Below, piece by piece: positions 46,992-57,349 of a stretch of 57,414 bases of DNA. The DNA comes from Corynebacterium otitidis ATCC 51513 (GTDB lineage Bacteria; Actinomycetota; Actinomycetes; Mycobacteriales; Mycobacteriaceae): NCBI RefSeq assembly GCF_000296405.1, contig NZ_JH815195.1, positions 125,789 to 183,202 of the forward strand. The letters run 5' to 3'. Below the pieces are notes generated by a model. The model had not been told where the DNA came from. It ran no database searches and saw nothing but the letters and a program-made list of their open reading frames with translations. Position 1 is the first letter of the stretch; each line of letters begins with the position of its first letter. The position numbers and the translations under genes are program-made.

Positions 46992-47741
46992 CTAGTCGTC
47001 CTTGCCGCGCAGCGCGGCACGCGCCCGCTCCCTGGTCACCGCGGCGACCGCGGTGAGCGGGATGCCCGCCGGGCAGACGTCGGCGCACTCGCCGTAGAGC
47101 GAGCAGCTGCCGAAGTTCGTCTCGAGCTCGTCGACCATCTGGCGGGCGCGCTTGCCGCGCTCCTCCTGGCCGAGCGGCAGGTGCGCGAGGTGGGTGAGCT
47201 TCGCGCCGGTAAACAGGTGGGCCGCGCCGTTCGGGCAGGCCGCGACGCACGCGCCGCAGCCGATGCACGCCGCGTGGTCGAGCGCCGTCTCGGCGGCCTC
47301 GTGGTTGACGTGCAGGGTGTCCGCGTCGGGCGCGGTGCCCGCCATAATCGAGACGTAGCCGCCCTGCTGCATGACGCGGTCGAGCGCGGATCGGTCGACG
47401 ACCATGTCCTTGACCACCGGGAACGCGTTCGAGCGCATCGGCTCGATCTCTAAGGTGTCGCCGTCCTTGTAGTTGAAGAGGCGCTGCTGGCAGGCGGGCG
47501 CGTTCTGCCCCGCGCCGTGCGGCCGGCCGTTGACCATGAGCCCGCACGTGCCGCAGATGCCCTCGCGGCAGTCGGACGCGAACGCGAAGGGCTCCTTGTT
47601 GTCCTCGATGAGCTTGTCGTTGATGTGATCGAGCAGCTCGAGGATGGACATCTGCTCCTCGGCGTCGTCGACGTCGATGCCCTCGAAGTGGCCCTCGCGG
47701 GTCGGGCCAGCCTGACGCCAGATCTCAAGATGCAGCTTCAT
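46992..47741 (-). CDS. sdhB: succinate dehydrogenase iron-sulfur subunit
   Basis: 249 residues from ATG 47741, which shares one base with the sdhA stop (TAATG). Passes electrons from FAD to menaquinone. [2Fe-2S] ligands in SDCREGICGTCGLMVNG and PACQQR; the second ferredoxin-like domain has HAACIGCGACVAACPNGA and CSLYGECADVCPAGIP for the [4Fe-4S] and [3Fe-4S] clusters. Short N-terminal form typical of the menaquinone-linked type found in Corynebacterium. Confidence 0.96.
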   Translation of the reverse strand: MKLHLEIWRQAGPTREGHFEGIDVDDAEEQMSILELLDHINDKLIEDNKEPFAFASDCREGICGTCGLMVNGRPHGAGQNAPACQQRLFNYKDGDTLEIEPMRSNAFPVVKDMVVDRSALDRVMQQGGYVSIMAGTAPDADTLHVNHEAAETALDHAACIGCGACVAACPNGAAHLFTGAKLTHLAHLPLGQEERGKRARQMVDELETNFGSCSLYGECADVCPAGIPLTAVAAVTRERARAALRGKDD

Positions 47742-49768
47742 TACTTGTAGTTCCTTGTCATCAGCGGGATCGAATCGAAGTACAGGGGCTCGGCGTGGCG
47801 CACGAACCGGTTCTCGCCGTCGGGCTCCCACGCGGAGACGAAGCACCAGTTCTCGTCGTCGCGCTCCGCCTCGCCGTCCTCGGAGAGGTGGTCCTCGCGG
47901 TAGTGCGCGCCGCACGACTCGTCGCGGTCGAGCGCGTCGACGCACATGAGCTCCGCGAGGTTCAAGTAGTCCTCCACGCGGATGGCGCGCTCGAGGACCT
48001 GGTTCATGTCGTCGGCGTCGCCGGGGATGCGCACGTTCTCCTTGAAGTCGGCGCGCAGCTTCCGGATCTTCTCGATGCCCTCGGCCAAGTCGTCGACGTT
48101 GCGGGCGACGCCGCAGTGCCGGTAGAGGATGTCGCCGAGCTGCCGGTGGTAGTACTCCGGCCCGTGCGGGTCGGGGCCCTCGTTGCCGATGAGCCGGGCG
48201 ATCTTCTCCTCGGAGCGCTTCAGCGCCTCGCCGACGGCCGGGTCGTCCTCGTCGATGAGCTCCTCGTTGAGGTGCCCGGCGAGGTAGTTGGGCACCGTGA
48301 ACGGGAGGGTGAACCAGCCGTCCACCGACGCCGAGAGCAGCGAGTTCGCGCCCAACCGGTTGGCGCCGTGGTAGGTCCACGAGCACTCGCCGGCGGCGAA
48401 CAGGCCGTCGATCGAGGTCATCTCGTTGAAGTCGGTCCACAGCCCGCCCATGGTGAAGTGCACCGTCGGCGCGATGCGCATCGGGGTTTCGTGCGGGTCC
48501 TCGCCGATGGCGTCCTGATACATCTTGAACAGGTTGGAGTAGCGCTCGTCGACGGTGTCGCGGCCGAGGTTCTCCAGCGCGTCGCGGAAGTCGAGGTAGG
48601 CCGAGTTGCGCTTCGGGCCCGCCCCGTAGCCGGCGTTGATCTGCTGGGAGATCGCGCGCGAGGCGACGTCGCGCGGCACGAGGTTTCCGAACGCCGGGTA
48701 GCGGCGCTCGAGGAAGTAGTCGCGCTCGTCCTCCGGGATGGAGTTCGGCTCGCGGTCGTCGTCCTTGTCCTTCGGCAGCCAGATGCGCCCGTCGTTGCGC
48801 AGCGACTCCGACATGAGGATCGTCTTCGACTGCCAGTCCGAGTTCACAGGCAGGCCCGTCGGGTGGAACTGCACGAACGCCGGGGACGCGAGGTAGGCGC
48901 CGCGCTCGTAGGCGCGCATCATGCCCGAGGCGTTGGAGTTAATCGCCAGCGTCGTCATCCCGTAGACGTTGCCGTAGCCGCCGGTGGCCAGCACGACCGC
49001 GTGGCCGCGGAAGGCGTTGAGCTCGCCGGTGATGAGGTTGCGGGTGACGATGCCGCGCACGCGCTTCGCGGCGTTGCCGTCGGCGTCCTCCTCCTCGGTG
49101 ACGATGAGGTCCTGGAGGTCGTTGTGGGTGAAGATCTCCACCGAGCCGAGGTGGATCTGGCGCTGCAGCGCCGACGCGGTGGAGAGCTGCAGCTGCTGGC
49201 CCGTCTGGCCGCGGGTGTAGTACGTGCGGGAGACCTGCACGCCGCCGAAGGAGCGGGTCGCGAGCGTGCCGCCGTACTCGCGGGCGAACGGCGCGCCGAT
49301 GGCGTTCATGTGGTCGATGACGCGCACCGACTCGTACGCCAGGCGCCAACAATCCGACTCGCGGCAGCGGTAGTCGCCGCCCTTGACGGTGTCCTTGGTG
49401 TGGCGGTAGGCGCTGTCGTTGTCGACCTTCTTGCCGCGGGCGGAGTTCACGCCGCCCTGCGCGGCGATGGAGTGCGCGCGCCGAGGCGCGTCGTGGTAGG
49501 TGAAGACCTTGACGTTGTAGCCCAGCTCGCCGAGAGCGGCGGCGGCCGCCCCGCCCGAGAGCCCCGTGCCCACGACGAGCACGGTGAACTTGCGGCGGTT
49601 CAGCGGGGAGACCAGCTCCATGTGGTCCTTCTGGTGCTGCCACATCTCGCGCATGGGGACCCCGTGGGGCTCGTGGCTATCGAGAACGGAGCCGACGCTC
49701 ACGCCCTCGACGCTCGACTGCGGGGCGGTGAAGCTCTCCCTGGGGTGGCTGGAAGTCTCAGTACTCAA
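47741..49768 (-). CDS. sdhA: succinate dehydrogenase flavoprotein subunit
   Basis: 675 residues from TTG 49768 (RBS AAAGGA), the size of C. glutamicum SdhA. FAD-binding TVLVVGTGLSGGAAAAALGELG. AHSIAAQGGVNSARG is the FAD/histidine region, QFHPTGLPVNSDWQ and SESLRNDGRIWLP surround the active site, and HFTMGGLWTDFNEMTSIDGLFAAGECSWTYHGANRLGANSL closes it. Catalytic Arg in the ERRYPAFGNLVPRDVASRAI segment. The large size and C-terminal half place it in the Wolinella/Bacillus-type group with diheme SdhC. Confidence 0.96.
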   Translation of the reverse strand: MSTETSSHPRESFTAPQSSVEGVSVGSVLDSHEPHGVPMREMWQHQKDHMELVSPLNRRKFTVLVVGTGLSGGAAAAALGELGYNVKVFTYHDAPRRAHSIAAQGGVNSARGKKVDNDSAYRHTKDTVKGGDYRCRESDCWRLAYESVRVIDHMNAIGAPFAREYGGTLATRSFGGVQVSRTYYTRGQTGQQLQLSTASALQRQIHLGSVEIFTHNDLQDLIVTEEEDADGNAAKRVRGIVTRNLITGELNAFRGHAVVLATGGYGNVYGMTTLAINSNASGMMRAYERGAYLASPAFVQFHPTGLPVNSDWQSKTILMSESLRNDGRIWLPKDKDDDREPNSIPEDERDYFLERRYPAFGNLVPRDVASRAISQQINAGYGAGPKRNSAYLDFRDALENLGRDTVDERYSNLFKMYQDAIGEDPHETPMRIAPTVHFTMGGLWTDFNEMTSIDGLFAAGECSWTYHGANRLGANSLLSASVDGWFTLPFTVPNYLAGHLNEELIDEDDPAVGEALKRSEEKIARLIGNEGPDPHGPEYYHRQLGDILYRHCGVARNVDDLAEGIEKIRKLRADFKENVRIPGDADDMNQVLERAIRVEDYLNLAELMCVDALDRDESCGAHYREDHLSEDGEAERDDENWCFVSAWEPDGENRFVRHAEPLYFDSIPLMTRNYK

Positions 49769-49847
49769 TGCTTGTCATCCTTTGCTTAGCGACGCGGCGG
49801 GGTGGTCGGGGCCGGACCCGCCGCTAAAACGGCGGCGGGCGGCCCGG

Positions 49848-50606
49848 CTAGTCGAGCAGGCCGGTGGCGATCGCCAGCGGCATGAGGATATTTCCGACCA
49901 TGACCACGGCGGGGACGAGGTAGGCCACGACGGAGAGCACCGCGCGCCAGCGCTTGCCGGTGATGCCGAGGTCGCTCACCGCGAGCCAGATGCCGTGCGA
50001 GAGGTGGAGGAAGAGCACGAGCATGCTCAGCACGTAGAAGATCGTCACGGGCCAGCGGCTGAAGCTCGCGATCATGTTGGCGTAGACCTCGCCGTGCTCG
50101 AACACGTCGGTCGCGGCCGGCGGCACCCCGAGGGTGAGGTCGAGGATGTGGAAGATGATGAAGAGCAGGAGCACCACGCCGGTGACCATCATCGTGCGCG
50201 CCGCGAACGAGTGGTGGCCACCCATGAGGTTGGTGCGCTTGAACTTGCCGCGGGAGTGCCGCGAGCGGCCGCGCAGCGCGATCGCCCCGTAGATGTGGAT
50301 GACGAGGCTCGCGAGCAGCACGAGGCGGGCGATCCACAGGAGCCCCTCGCGGGGCAAAAGCGGCTCGCCGACGGTGCGCAGGAACTCGCCGTAGACGTCG
50401 ATGTCGGCTTCGCCAGCGCCGCCGTCGCCGTTGAAGACCTTCAGGTTCCCGGCCATGTGCACGAGCACGAAGCCCCCGAAGATGAGGCCCGTGATCGCCA
50501 TCGCCAGCTTGAGCGCCCACGACGGGATCCGTGGCTTGTCGCGCAGCGGCTCCTCGGTGATCTTGCCGTGGCGGAGCGCCTCGGCGTTCACGTCTCTAAC
50601 AGTCAT
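49848..50606 (-). CDS. sdhC: succinate dehydrogenase cytochrome b subunit, diheme type
   Basis: 252 residues, five hydrophobic segments. Candidate axial histidines: H in FVLVHMAGNLKVF, H in SLVIHIYGAIAL, H in LFIIFHILDLTL and the pair in LFLHLSHGIW. This is the TIGR02046-type single membrane subunit that uses menaquinone and needs no SdhD. First gene of sdhCAB. A -10 TACAGT (50636-50631, minus) lies 25 bases upstream of the ATG, with GGAGG as RBS. Confidence 0.95.
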   Translation of the reverse strand: MTVRDVNAEALRHGKITEEPLRDKPRIPSWALKLAMAITGLIFGGFVLVHMAGNLKVFNGDGGAGEADIDVYGEFLRTVGEPLLPREGLLWIARLVLLASLVIHIYGAIALRGRSRHSRGKFKRTNLMGGHHSFAARTMMVTGVVLLLFIIFHILDLTLGVPPAATDVFEHGEVYANMIASFSRWPVTIFYVLSMLVLFLHLSHGIWLAVSDLGITGKRWRAVLSVVAYLVPAVVMVGNILMPLAIATGLLD

Positions 50607-51001
50607 CGCACCTCCAGTAGTTGGTGCCTAACTGTATTCCCGCCCCGCGAGGCCTCCTATTTGCCGGCCGCGCCACAGGCCCGTGACCGGCCCGAACCGC
50701 CCACATATGGCCAGCCTGACCTGGGTTTTCCGGCTCTCTTTACGCGCCTTGCCAGGCGCTACGCAGCGCCTCCGCGCGCCCGCCGGCGGCCCGCGACCAA
50801 ATGTGTGATGCGACACGTATTGCGCGAACCGTAAGCCCACTCGCCCCGAACGGCGTCATTCTTTCGGTGGTGGCGGAGGCGCCCCCTCGGCCGGCCGTTT
50901 CGGGGGCGGCCCGGGCAGCGAAAAGCCGGGCCCGGCGCGCCGTCGCGCCGGACCCGGCCGTCGCCTTACGCTCCCCCGCCCGGGGGAAGCTGGGCCTCGA
51001 C
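50607..51001. promoter_or_regulatory. 395-base sdhC upstream region, no gene
   Basis: Holds the sdhC -10 (TACAGT, minus strand 50636-50631) next to GGAGG, a TGTGT-N6-ACACG imperfect palindrome at 50802-50817, and the lpd terminator at 50925-50958. In C. glutamicum this interval carries ramB and small genes; here I see no coding sequence. Confidence 0.5.
50921..50958 (-). terminator. lpd terminator
   Basis: 14-base stem with one mismatch (50925-50938 with 50945-50958), loop of six, followed on the minus strand by TTTTCGC. Begins 43 bases past the lpd stop. Confidence 0.75.
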
Positions 51002-52414
<1,413 letters not shown>

Positions 52415-52430
52415 GCCCTCCAGGATACGT
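52415..52430 (-). promoter_or_regulatory. lpd -10 element, leaderless start
   Basis: TATCCT on the minus strand (52427-52422) ends seven bases before GTG 52414. GGAGGG between them is too close to serve as a normal RBS, so a leaderless transcript is likely. Confidence 0.5.
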
Positions 52431-52527
52431 GCGCCGCGCGGGGTTGTCCGCCCCCAATTTCCGTGTCCTCGGCCATATTCAAGACCCCCGTCCCCGCGCC
52501 CCGCCCGGAACCTCAGCCCGGGGGCGC

Positions 52528-52533
52528 TACAAT
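52528..52533 (+). promoter_or_regulatory. -10 element for the flippase-like gene
   Basis: TACAAT at 52528-52533 in a 210-base divergent gap; predicted start near 52540, leaving an ~85-base, comparatively A/T-rich leader. The -35 is not evident. Confidence 0.4.
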
Positions 52534-52624
52534 CCCCATTTCCGAGGCCGGTCGAAAAATAATCGGCCAGATAAACGACGCCGCGGCCCGCCGGCCGCGC
52601 TCAGCAGGGAAGGGACGTGGCCGC

Positions 52625-53875
52625 ATGCGCGCGCTCACCGCCGCGACGATCGCGGCCGGGCTCTCCGGCTTCGTCGTCCTCATGATCGCGTCCCGGGGGC
52701 TGAGCGGCGAGGAGTTCGCGGAGTTTCAGGCGTTCTGGGGCCTGTTCTTCGCGCTGGCGGGCGTCCTCGACGGGATCACGCAGGAGACGACCCGCTCGGT
52801 GGCCGCCGCGTGCGCCGTCACAGCAGAAACCGGCGTGGAGGGAAACCCCGGGCGACCCGGCGCGCCGTGGCGGCTCGCCGGCGCGGCGGCGGCGGTCGCG
52901 GCTCTCGGCGCCGCCCTCCTGGGGCCGCTGTGGGCTCCGCTGCTTCTCGACGACAATCGCGGCACAGCGGTGGGGCTCCTCGCCGCCGGGCTGGGGCTCT
53001 ACGCCTACCAGGCCGCGCTGAGCGGGGTGCTCTCCGGGCTAGGCCGGTGGCGGCGCTACGCGGGGCTCGTCGCCCTGGACGCCGCGCTGCGCGTCATTGC
53101 CGCGCTCGGCGGGTTGGCCGCGGGGCTCGGGCTCGTGCCTTTCCTCATCGCGACCGTCGTCGGCGCGCTCGCCTGGGTCGTGGTGCTCGCCGCGGGGGAG
53201 ACCCGCGGGCCGCTCCGTGTCGTCTGCGACGTTCCGCTCGACAGGCTCGCGCGACGCTCCGGCGCGGCGATGCTGGCCACCGGTTCGTCCGCGGCGATGA
53301 TCACCGGCTTTCCGGTGTTCATCAAGGCCACCGAGGACACAGCCCAGGAGCCGCTCGCCGCGGGGCTCACGGTGCCAGCGGTACTGCTGGCGGTCTCGTT
53401 GACACGCGCACCGATCCTCATGCCGCTCCAGCGGCTCCAGTCGGCGCTCGTCGTGTGGTTCGTCGAACGCCGCCGCTCCCCGGGCCGCGCGCTCGCCCTC
53501 CCGGTCGGCGCGACGCTCGCCGCCGGCGCGGTGGGTGCCGCCCTGGCGTGGCTCATCGGCCCGTGGCTGCTCGAGGTTTTCTTCGCCCAGCAGGCCCCGG
53601 GCGTCGTGCTCGCGGCGCTGACGTTCGCCGGAGCGTTCACCAGCACGCTCATGATCACCGGCTGCGCGGCGCTCGCCGCGGAGCGCCACTCCTTCTATGT
53701 CGGGGGATGGGCGCTCTCCAGTGCGGTAGGATTCGGCGTGCTCGCGCTGCCGCTGCCGCTCGACCTCGGCGTGTGTCTCGCGCTCATCGCCGGGCCGCTG
53801 AGCGGGATGGCGCTCCACGGCGTGGCGCTCGCCCGCATGCGCCCCGCCCCCGACGCGGCGCGCCCCGCGGCCTAG
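52625..53875 (+). CDS. polysaccharide flippase-like membrane protein (Wzx/MATE-type)
   Basis: 416 residues from ATG 52625 (GGGAAGGGAC upstream); the frame is open far upstream, but that part runs antisense to lpd. About twelve hydrophobic segments, beginning AATIAAGLSGFVVLMIASRGL, which with EEFAEFQAFWGLFFALAGV is the N-terminal pattern of polysaccharide biosynthesis/MOP exporters. It likely flips lipid-linked glycan precursors across the membrane. It precedes two glycosyltransferases and a DUF2304 gene in the same direction; a comparable group with a wzx gene lies near lpd in C. glutamicum. Confidence 0.75.
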   Translation: MRALTAATIAAGLSGFVVLMIASRGLSGEEFAEFQAFWGLFFALAGVLDGITQETTRSVAAACAVTAETGVEGNPGRPGAPWRLAGAAAAVAALGAALLGPLWAPLLLDDNRGTAVGLLAAGLGLYAYQAALSGVLSGLGRWRRYAGLVALDAALRVIAALGGLAAGLGLVPFLIATVVGALAWVVVLAAGETRGPLRVVCDVPLDRLARRSGAAMLATGSSAAMITGFPVFIKATEDTAQEPLAAGLTVPAVLLAVSLTRAPILMPLQRLQSALVVWFVERRRSPGRALALPVGATLAAGAVGAALAWLIGPWLLEVFFAQQAPGVVLAALTFAGAFTSTLMITGCAALAAERHSFYVGGWALSSAVGFGVLALPLPLDLGVCLALIAGPLSGMALHGVALARMRPAPDAARPAA

Positions 53876-53919
53876 GCCGCCCGATTCCACCCGACCAACG
53901 ATGTAGTTAAGGAGCCGCC

Positions 53920-54792
53920 GTGCCCAGCCTCGCCGCCCTGGTGACCTGCTACCGAGGGACCAATGCCCCGGAGCTTCGTGGTGCGCTCGAGTCGCTGGCT
54001 CGCCAAACGCGTCCCGCCGACCGGATCCTCGTCATCGAGGACGGCCCTGTCTCCGGAGAGGTTCGCGAGGTCGTCGACGAGTTCCTTGCCGAACACTCCG
54101 AGGCGACCCGCGTCGCGCTGTCAGAGAATCGTGGCTTGGGACTTGCGCTGCGTGCCGGCCACGAGGCGGCCGGCACCGAGTTCGTCGCAAACCTCGACTC
54201 CGACGACCTCGCCGAGCCGGAACGCTTCGAGCGGCAACTCGCGTACTTCGCCGACCACCCAGAGCTCGACGTCGTCGGCACCGCGGTCCAGGAATTCGAC
54301 GGCGACCGACTGCCCACCGGAGCGGAGTCCGACCCGGAGGCGCTCCACCGCGTCGCCGGCCAGGTCCGGCGCCTCCCGGAGAGCCACGAGGCCATCGCCC
54401 GCTACGCGCGCATCAACTCGCCGGTCAACCACCCCTCGGTCATGGTGCGCGCCGCCGCGGTCGCGGCCGCTGGCGGCTATCGGGATGTCCCGCTCCTCGA
54501 GGATTACGACCTGTGGGTCCGGATGATCGCCCGCGGCAGCCGATTCGCTAATCTCCCCGAGCCGCTCACCTGGCTGCGGGTGAGCGACTCCCAGTTTCAG
54601 CGCCGCACCGGGAAAAAAGTGCGGGCCTCCGAGCGGGCGCTCCAGAACACCCTCGTCGAGCTCGGCCTGGTGTCCCGACCTCGGGCGATCCTCAATCTCG
54701 CGCTGCGCGACGGCTACCGAATGCTGCCCGAGGCGGCGCTGCGGCGGGCCTACGGACTCTTATTCCACCGGCGCGACCCGAGGGACGTATAA
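53920..54792 (+). CDS. glycosyltransferase family 2
   Basis: 290 residues from GTG 53920 (RBS AAGGAG). GT-A fold: LAALVTCYRGTNAPELRGALESL at the start, DRILVIEDGPVSGEV, nucleotide-sugar/metal motif EFVANLDSDDLAEPERF (DSDD), and LEDYDLWVRMIARG, the ED-Y acceptor-side motif with the catalytic base. The C-terminus (RRAYGLLFHRRDP) is basic and could bind the membrane. Sugar unknown; by context it builds a cell-surface or lipid-linked glycan. Its stop codon overlaps the -10 of the next gene. Confidence 0.85.
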   Translation: MPSLAALVTCYRGTNAPELRGALESLARQTRPADRILVIEDGPVSGEVREVVDEFLAEHSEATRVALSENRGLGLALRAGHEAAGTEFVANLDSDDLAEPERFERQLAYFADHPELDVVGTAVQEFDGDRLPTGAESDPEALHRVAGQVRRLPESHEAIARYARINSPVNHPSVMVRAAAVAAAGGYRDVPLLEDYDLWVRMIARGSRFANLPEPLTWLRVSDSQFQRRTGKKVRASERALQNTLVELGLVSRPRAILNLALRDGYRMLPEAALRRAYGLLFHRRDPRDV

Positions 54793-54802
54793 TTTTTCAC
54801 CG
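54788..54802 (+). promoter_or_regulatory. consensus -10 TATAAT with leaderless start
   Basis: TATAAT at 54788-54793 is a perfect -10. It overlaps the stop codon of the preceding glycosyltransferase and ends eight bases before GTG 54802, so the next gene has its own leaderless promoter. The spacing and the absence of an RBS both support this. Confidence 0.65.
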
Positions 54803-55527
54803 TGACCGAGCGCACCACCCCGGCGCGACCGGGCGACACATACGCCGACACCTGGCTCATCGTTCCCTGCTTTAACGAGGACGCCGTCGTTGGCGACGTC
54901 ATCGCCCAGGCCCGCCAGACGTTCCCGAACATCGTCGCCGTCGACGACGGCTCGAGCGACGACTCAGCCGACCGCGCCCGCAAGGCCGGCGCCCACCTCG
55001 TCCGCCACCCGGTGAACCTCGGCCAGGGCGCAGCCCTGCAGACTGGCGTCGAGTACGCGCGCGCCCAGGACGGCGCCCGCCGGTTCGTCACGTATGACGC
55101 GGACGGCCAGCACCAGGTCAAGGACGTGGAAAGGATGCTCGGCCGCCTCGAGGACGAGGACATCGACATCATCATCGGCACCCGCTTCGGCGACGGCCAC
55201 ACCGAGCCGACCCAGGTTCCGCTGCTCAAGCGGATCGTGCTGCGCACCGTGGTGGCGCTCTCCCCGCGGACGCGGCGCCTGGGGCTGAGCGACGCGCACA
55301 ACGGGCTGCGCGTCTTCAACGCCAAGGTCGCCGGCGAGCTCAACCTGCGGATGAACGGCATGTCGCACGCCTCGGAGTTCGTGCGGCTCATAGACAAGAA
55401 CGGCTGGCGCGTCGCCGAGGAGCCCGTCGACATCCTCTACACCGACTACTCCCGCTCCAAGGGCCAGTCGCTCTTCAACGGGGTGAACATCATCTCCGAC
55501 GAGATCATCGCGGGGAGGCTCTCATGA
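54802..55527 (+). CDS. polyprenyl-phosphate glycosyltransferase-like GT2 (DPM1/GtrB type)
   Basis: 241 residues from GTG 54802. WLIVPCFNEDAVVGDVI, IVAVDDGSSDDSADRAR and VTYDADGQHQVKDVERML (the DAD/QH motif) are the hallmarks of dolichol/polyprenyl-phosphate sugar synthases. IIIGTRFGDG and NGLRVFNAKVAGELNLRMNGMSHASEFVRLI follow. There are no membrane segments of its own; the neighbouring DUF2304 protein overlaps its stop (ATGA) and may be the membrane partner. Probably makes a polyprenyl-phosphate-sugar for envelope glycans. Confidence 0.87.
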   Translation: MTERTTPARPGDTYADTWLIVPCFNEDAVVGDVIAQARQTFPNIVAVDDGSSDDSADRARKAGAHLVRHPVNLGQGAALQTGVEYARAQDGARRFVTYDADGQHQVKDVERMLGRLEDEDIDIIIGTRFGDGHTEPTQVPLLKRIVLRTVVALSPRTRRLGLSDAHNGLRVFNAKVAGELNLRMNGMSHASEFVRLIDKNGWRVAEEPVDILYTDYSRSKGQSLFNGVNIISDEIIAGRLS

Positions 55528-55946
55528 CCAACGCTATCCAGGCATTACTCCTTGTCGCGGCGGTCGCGCTCGCCGTGTTCTTCCTCCTCAACCGGCGCAA
55601 GGCCCGCGCCAAGGCGTGGGTGAAGATCCTCTTCGGGTTCTTCATCATCGTCATCTTCTGGTGCGTGCTGCGCCCCGACGACCTCACCGTCGTCGCCAAC
55701 TTCCTCGGCGTCTCCCGGGGCACGGACCTCCTGCTCTACGCCCTGGCGATCGCCTTTATGTTCACGACGGTCTCGACGTGGATCAGGTTCCGGGAGAACG
55801 AGCTGCGCTACGCGCGGCTGGCGCGGGCCGTGGCCCTACAAAACGCGCTCCGCCCGGGCGAGGAGCCGCGCGTCCCGGGTGCTCCCCATCCCGAGCTCGG
55901 AAACGGTCGCGGGGAATCCGTGACCGATTCCGGTTCCTCGACCTAA
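55524..55946 (+). CDS. DUF2304 family membrane protein
   Basis: 140 residues, start overlapping the previous stop by four bases. Three hydrophobic segments (AIQALLLVAAVALAVFFLL, ILFGFFIIVIFWCVLR, TDLLLYALAIAFMFTTVSTW) with FLGVSRGTDLLLYALAIAF, the DUF2304 signature, and an Arg-rich helix IRFRENELRYARLARAVAL. DUF2304 genes are regularly paired with GtrB-like glycosyltransferases, as here. The C-terminal tail is Pro/Gly/Ser-rich and disordered. Confidence 0.88.
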   Translation: MTNAIQALLLVAAVALAVFFLLNRRKARAKAWVKILFGFFIIVIFWCVLRPDDLTVVANFLGVSRGTDLLLYALAIAFMFTTVSTWIRFRENELRYARLARAVALQNALRPGEEPRVPGAPHPELGNGRGESVTDSGSST

Positions 55947-56010
55947 GCTTCACCAAACAGCACCTGCGCCCCGCCAGACGCCGCCGCGACCATCGGGAAG
56001 GAACACCAGA

Positions 56011-57270
56011 GTGAGTTTTCAGCCCTACCCGCTCCTGCCGAGCGCCGCGTTCGGCGGCGCGACCGTCGCCATCGAGGGCGCGGCCCAGGGCGCGCTGTTC
56101 GACCTCCTCGACGCCGCCGCCCCCGGCCTGGAGGGCCCGGGCGGCCCTAGCCAGGCGGCCGTCACGCTCGTGCCGGACCCGGCGAGCGGCGGGCTCAAGG
56201 TGTTCCACGGCCGATCGAAGCTCGGCCAGCTGCCCGCCTCGCTGCGCGAGGCCTACCCGCAGCTCGACACGCTCACCGGCCAGCAGCTGCGCCCCCAGGC
56301 GCGCGCTCTTATCTCGCTGACGCCGGGGCGCGGCACGATCCGCGGGGAGCTCGCGCTGCCGCGGCCCTCGTTCGTCATCCCCGCGACCCCGCCGCCGGCG
56401 GAGCCGTGGGCGCTGCTCCCCGAGGGCCCGGCCCGGGAGGTCGACACCGCAACCGGCGACGCCGCCGAGCTCGAGCCGGGCCGGCAATACCTCGCCAGGG
56501 TCACCGTCATCGACGGCATCGCGGTGCTCGCCGCCGGGGAGGGCTCCCTCGGCTCGCTCGGCCCGGAGGACTCCGCGGACGTCCGCGACATCGTCTCCCA
56601 CTACGAGGCTCTCGACCTCGTGGCCGTCGGCCGGGCGGTGACCAACTCCGAGGGGCGGCTCTTCCTCTTCGCCGCGGCGACGATCGACCTCGACCCCTCG
56701 GCGCTCGAGCCGCCGATCAGCCCCCTGCCCGACGCCCGGCCCGCGGCCGGGGACGAGGAGCAGGCCGACTCCCCCGACCTGGCGGAGCTCCCCGACGGGA
56801 ACTGGAAGCTCACCCTGGTCGGCGAGGACGTCTCCGAGGGGATCGCCACCACCGAGACCGGCCGGCTGCGCGCGATCACCTCCCCGGTGCGCTACGCCTT
56901 GAACCCCGACGGCACGACCGTGCTCGAGGCGGGCCGCCGCACCGGCGGCGAGCCCGAGCGACCCGAGGCCGAGACCGCCCAGTTCGACGAGGGGCTCGTG
57001 CCCGCCGAGGAGGAGCCTAAGGCGGCGCCCGAAGCTTCCGGCGAGGAGCGCCCGAGGCGGAGCCCCGGCTGGATCGCCGCGCTCGTCTTCGGCATCGTCG
57101 CGCTCGTCGCGGGCGCGGGCCTGGCGATCGCCCGCGCCGTCGACCCCGAGCCGCTCGCCGAGCTCGGGGTGCCCGGCTGGATCGACATCGCGGTGCTCGC
57201 CGCGGGCACGGCGCTCACCGTGCTCGCCGCGGTGATCCTCGCCCGCGAGAACCCCTCCGGCGGCCGCTAG
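56011..57270 (+). CDS. hypothetical protein with C-terminal membrane hairpin
   Basis: 419 residues from GTG 56011 (GGAAGGAAC upstream). The first ~300 residues are soluble, with strand-rich blocks (QAAVTLVPDPASGGLKVFHG; the RGTIRGELALP block; YLARVTVIDGIAVLAAGEG; NWKLTLVGEDVSEGIATTETGRLRAI). An acidic Pro/Glu linker (about 315-350) leads to two membrane segments, WIAALVFGIVALVAGAGLAIA and WIDIAVLAAGTALTVLAAVIL. Position matches a C. glutamicum unknown between the DUF2304 gene and further envelope genes. No recognised fold; possibly envelope related. Confidence 0.7.
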   Translation: MSFQPYPLLPSAAFGGATVAIEGAAQGALFDLLDAAAPGLEGPGGPSQAAVTLVPDPASGGLKVFHGRSKLGQLPASLREAYPQLDTLTGQQLRPQARALISLTPGRGTIRGELALPRPSFVIPATPPPAEPWALLPEGPAREVDTATGDAAELEPGRQYLARVTVIDGIAVLAAGEGSLGSLGPEDSADVRDIVSHYEALDLVAVGRAVTNSEGRLFLFAAATIDLDPSALEPPISPLPDARPAAGDEEQADSPDLAELPDGNWKLTLVGEDVSEGIATTETGRLRAITSPVRYALNPDGTTVLEAGRRTGGEPERPEAETAQFDEGLVPAEEEPKAAPEASGEERPRRSPGWIAALVFGIVALVAGAGLAIARAVDPEPLAELGVPGWIDIAVLAAGTALTVLAAVILARENPSGGR

Positions 57271-57330
57271 GGCCCAGCGCCCAGAATCCGCCCGGGGCCG
57301 CCCTGCCGGCCTCGGGCGGGTGAGCGTGCC

Positions 57331-57349
57331 GTAAGCTTTCCCAACGATG
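57331..57349 (+). promoter_or_regulatory. -10-like TAAGCT near the last gene start
   Basis: TAAGCT (57331-57336) stands ten bases before ATG 57347; no RBS lies between, so the start would be leaderless. The same TAAGCTT occurs at 55944-55950 ahead of the previous gene. Confidence 0.35.

Noticed and set aside
50802..50817. GlxR/CRP-like site TGTGT-N6-ACACG upstream of sdhC
   Set aside because: It departs from TGTGA-N6-TCACA at key positions and is nearly 200 bases from the sdhC promoter; too weak to call.
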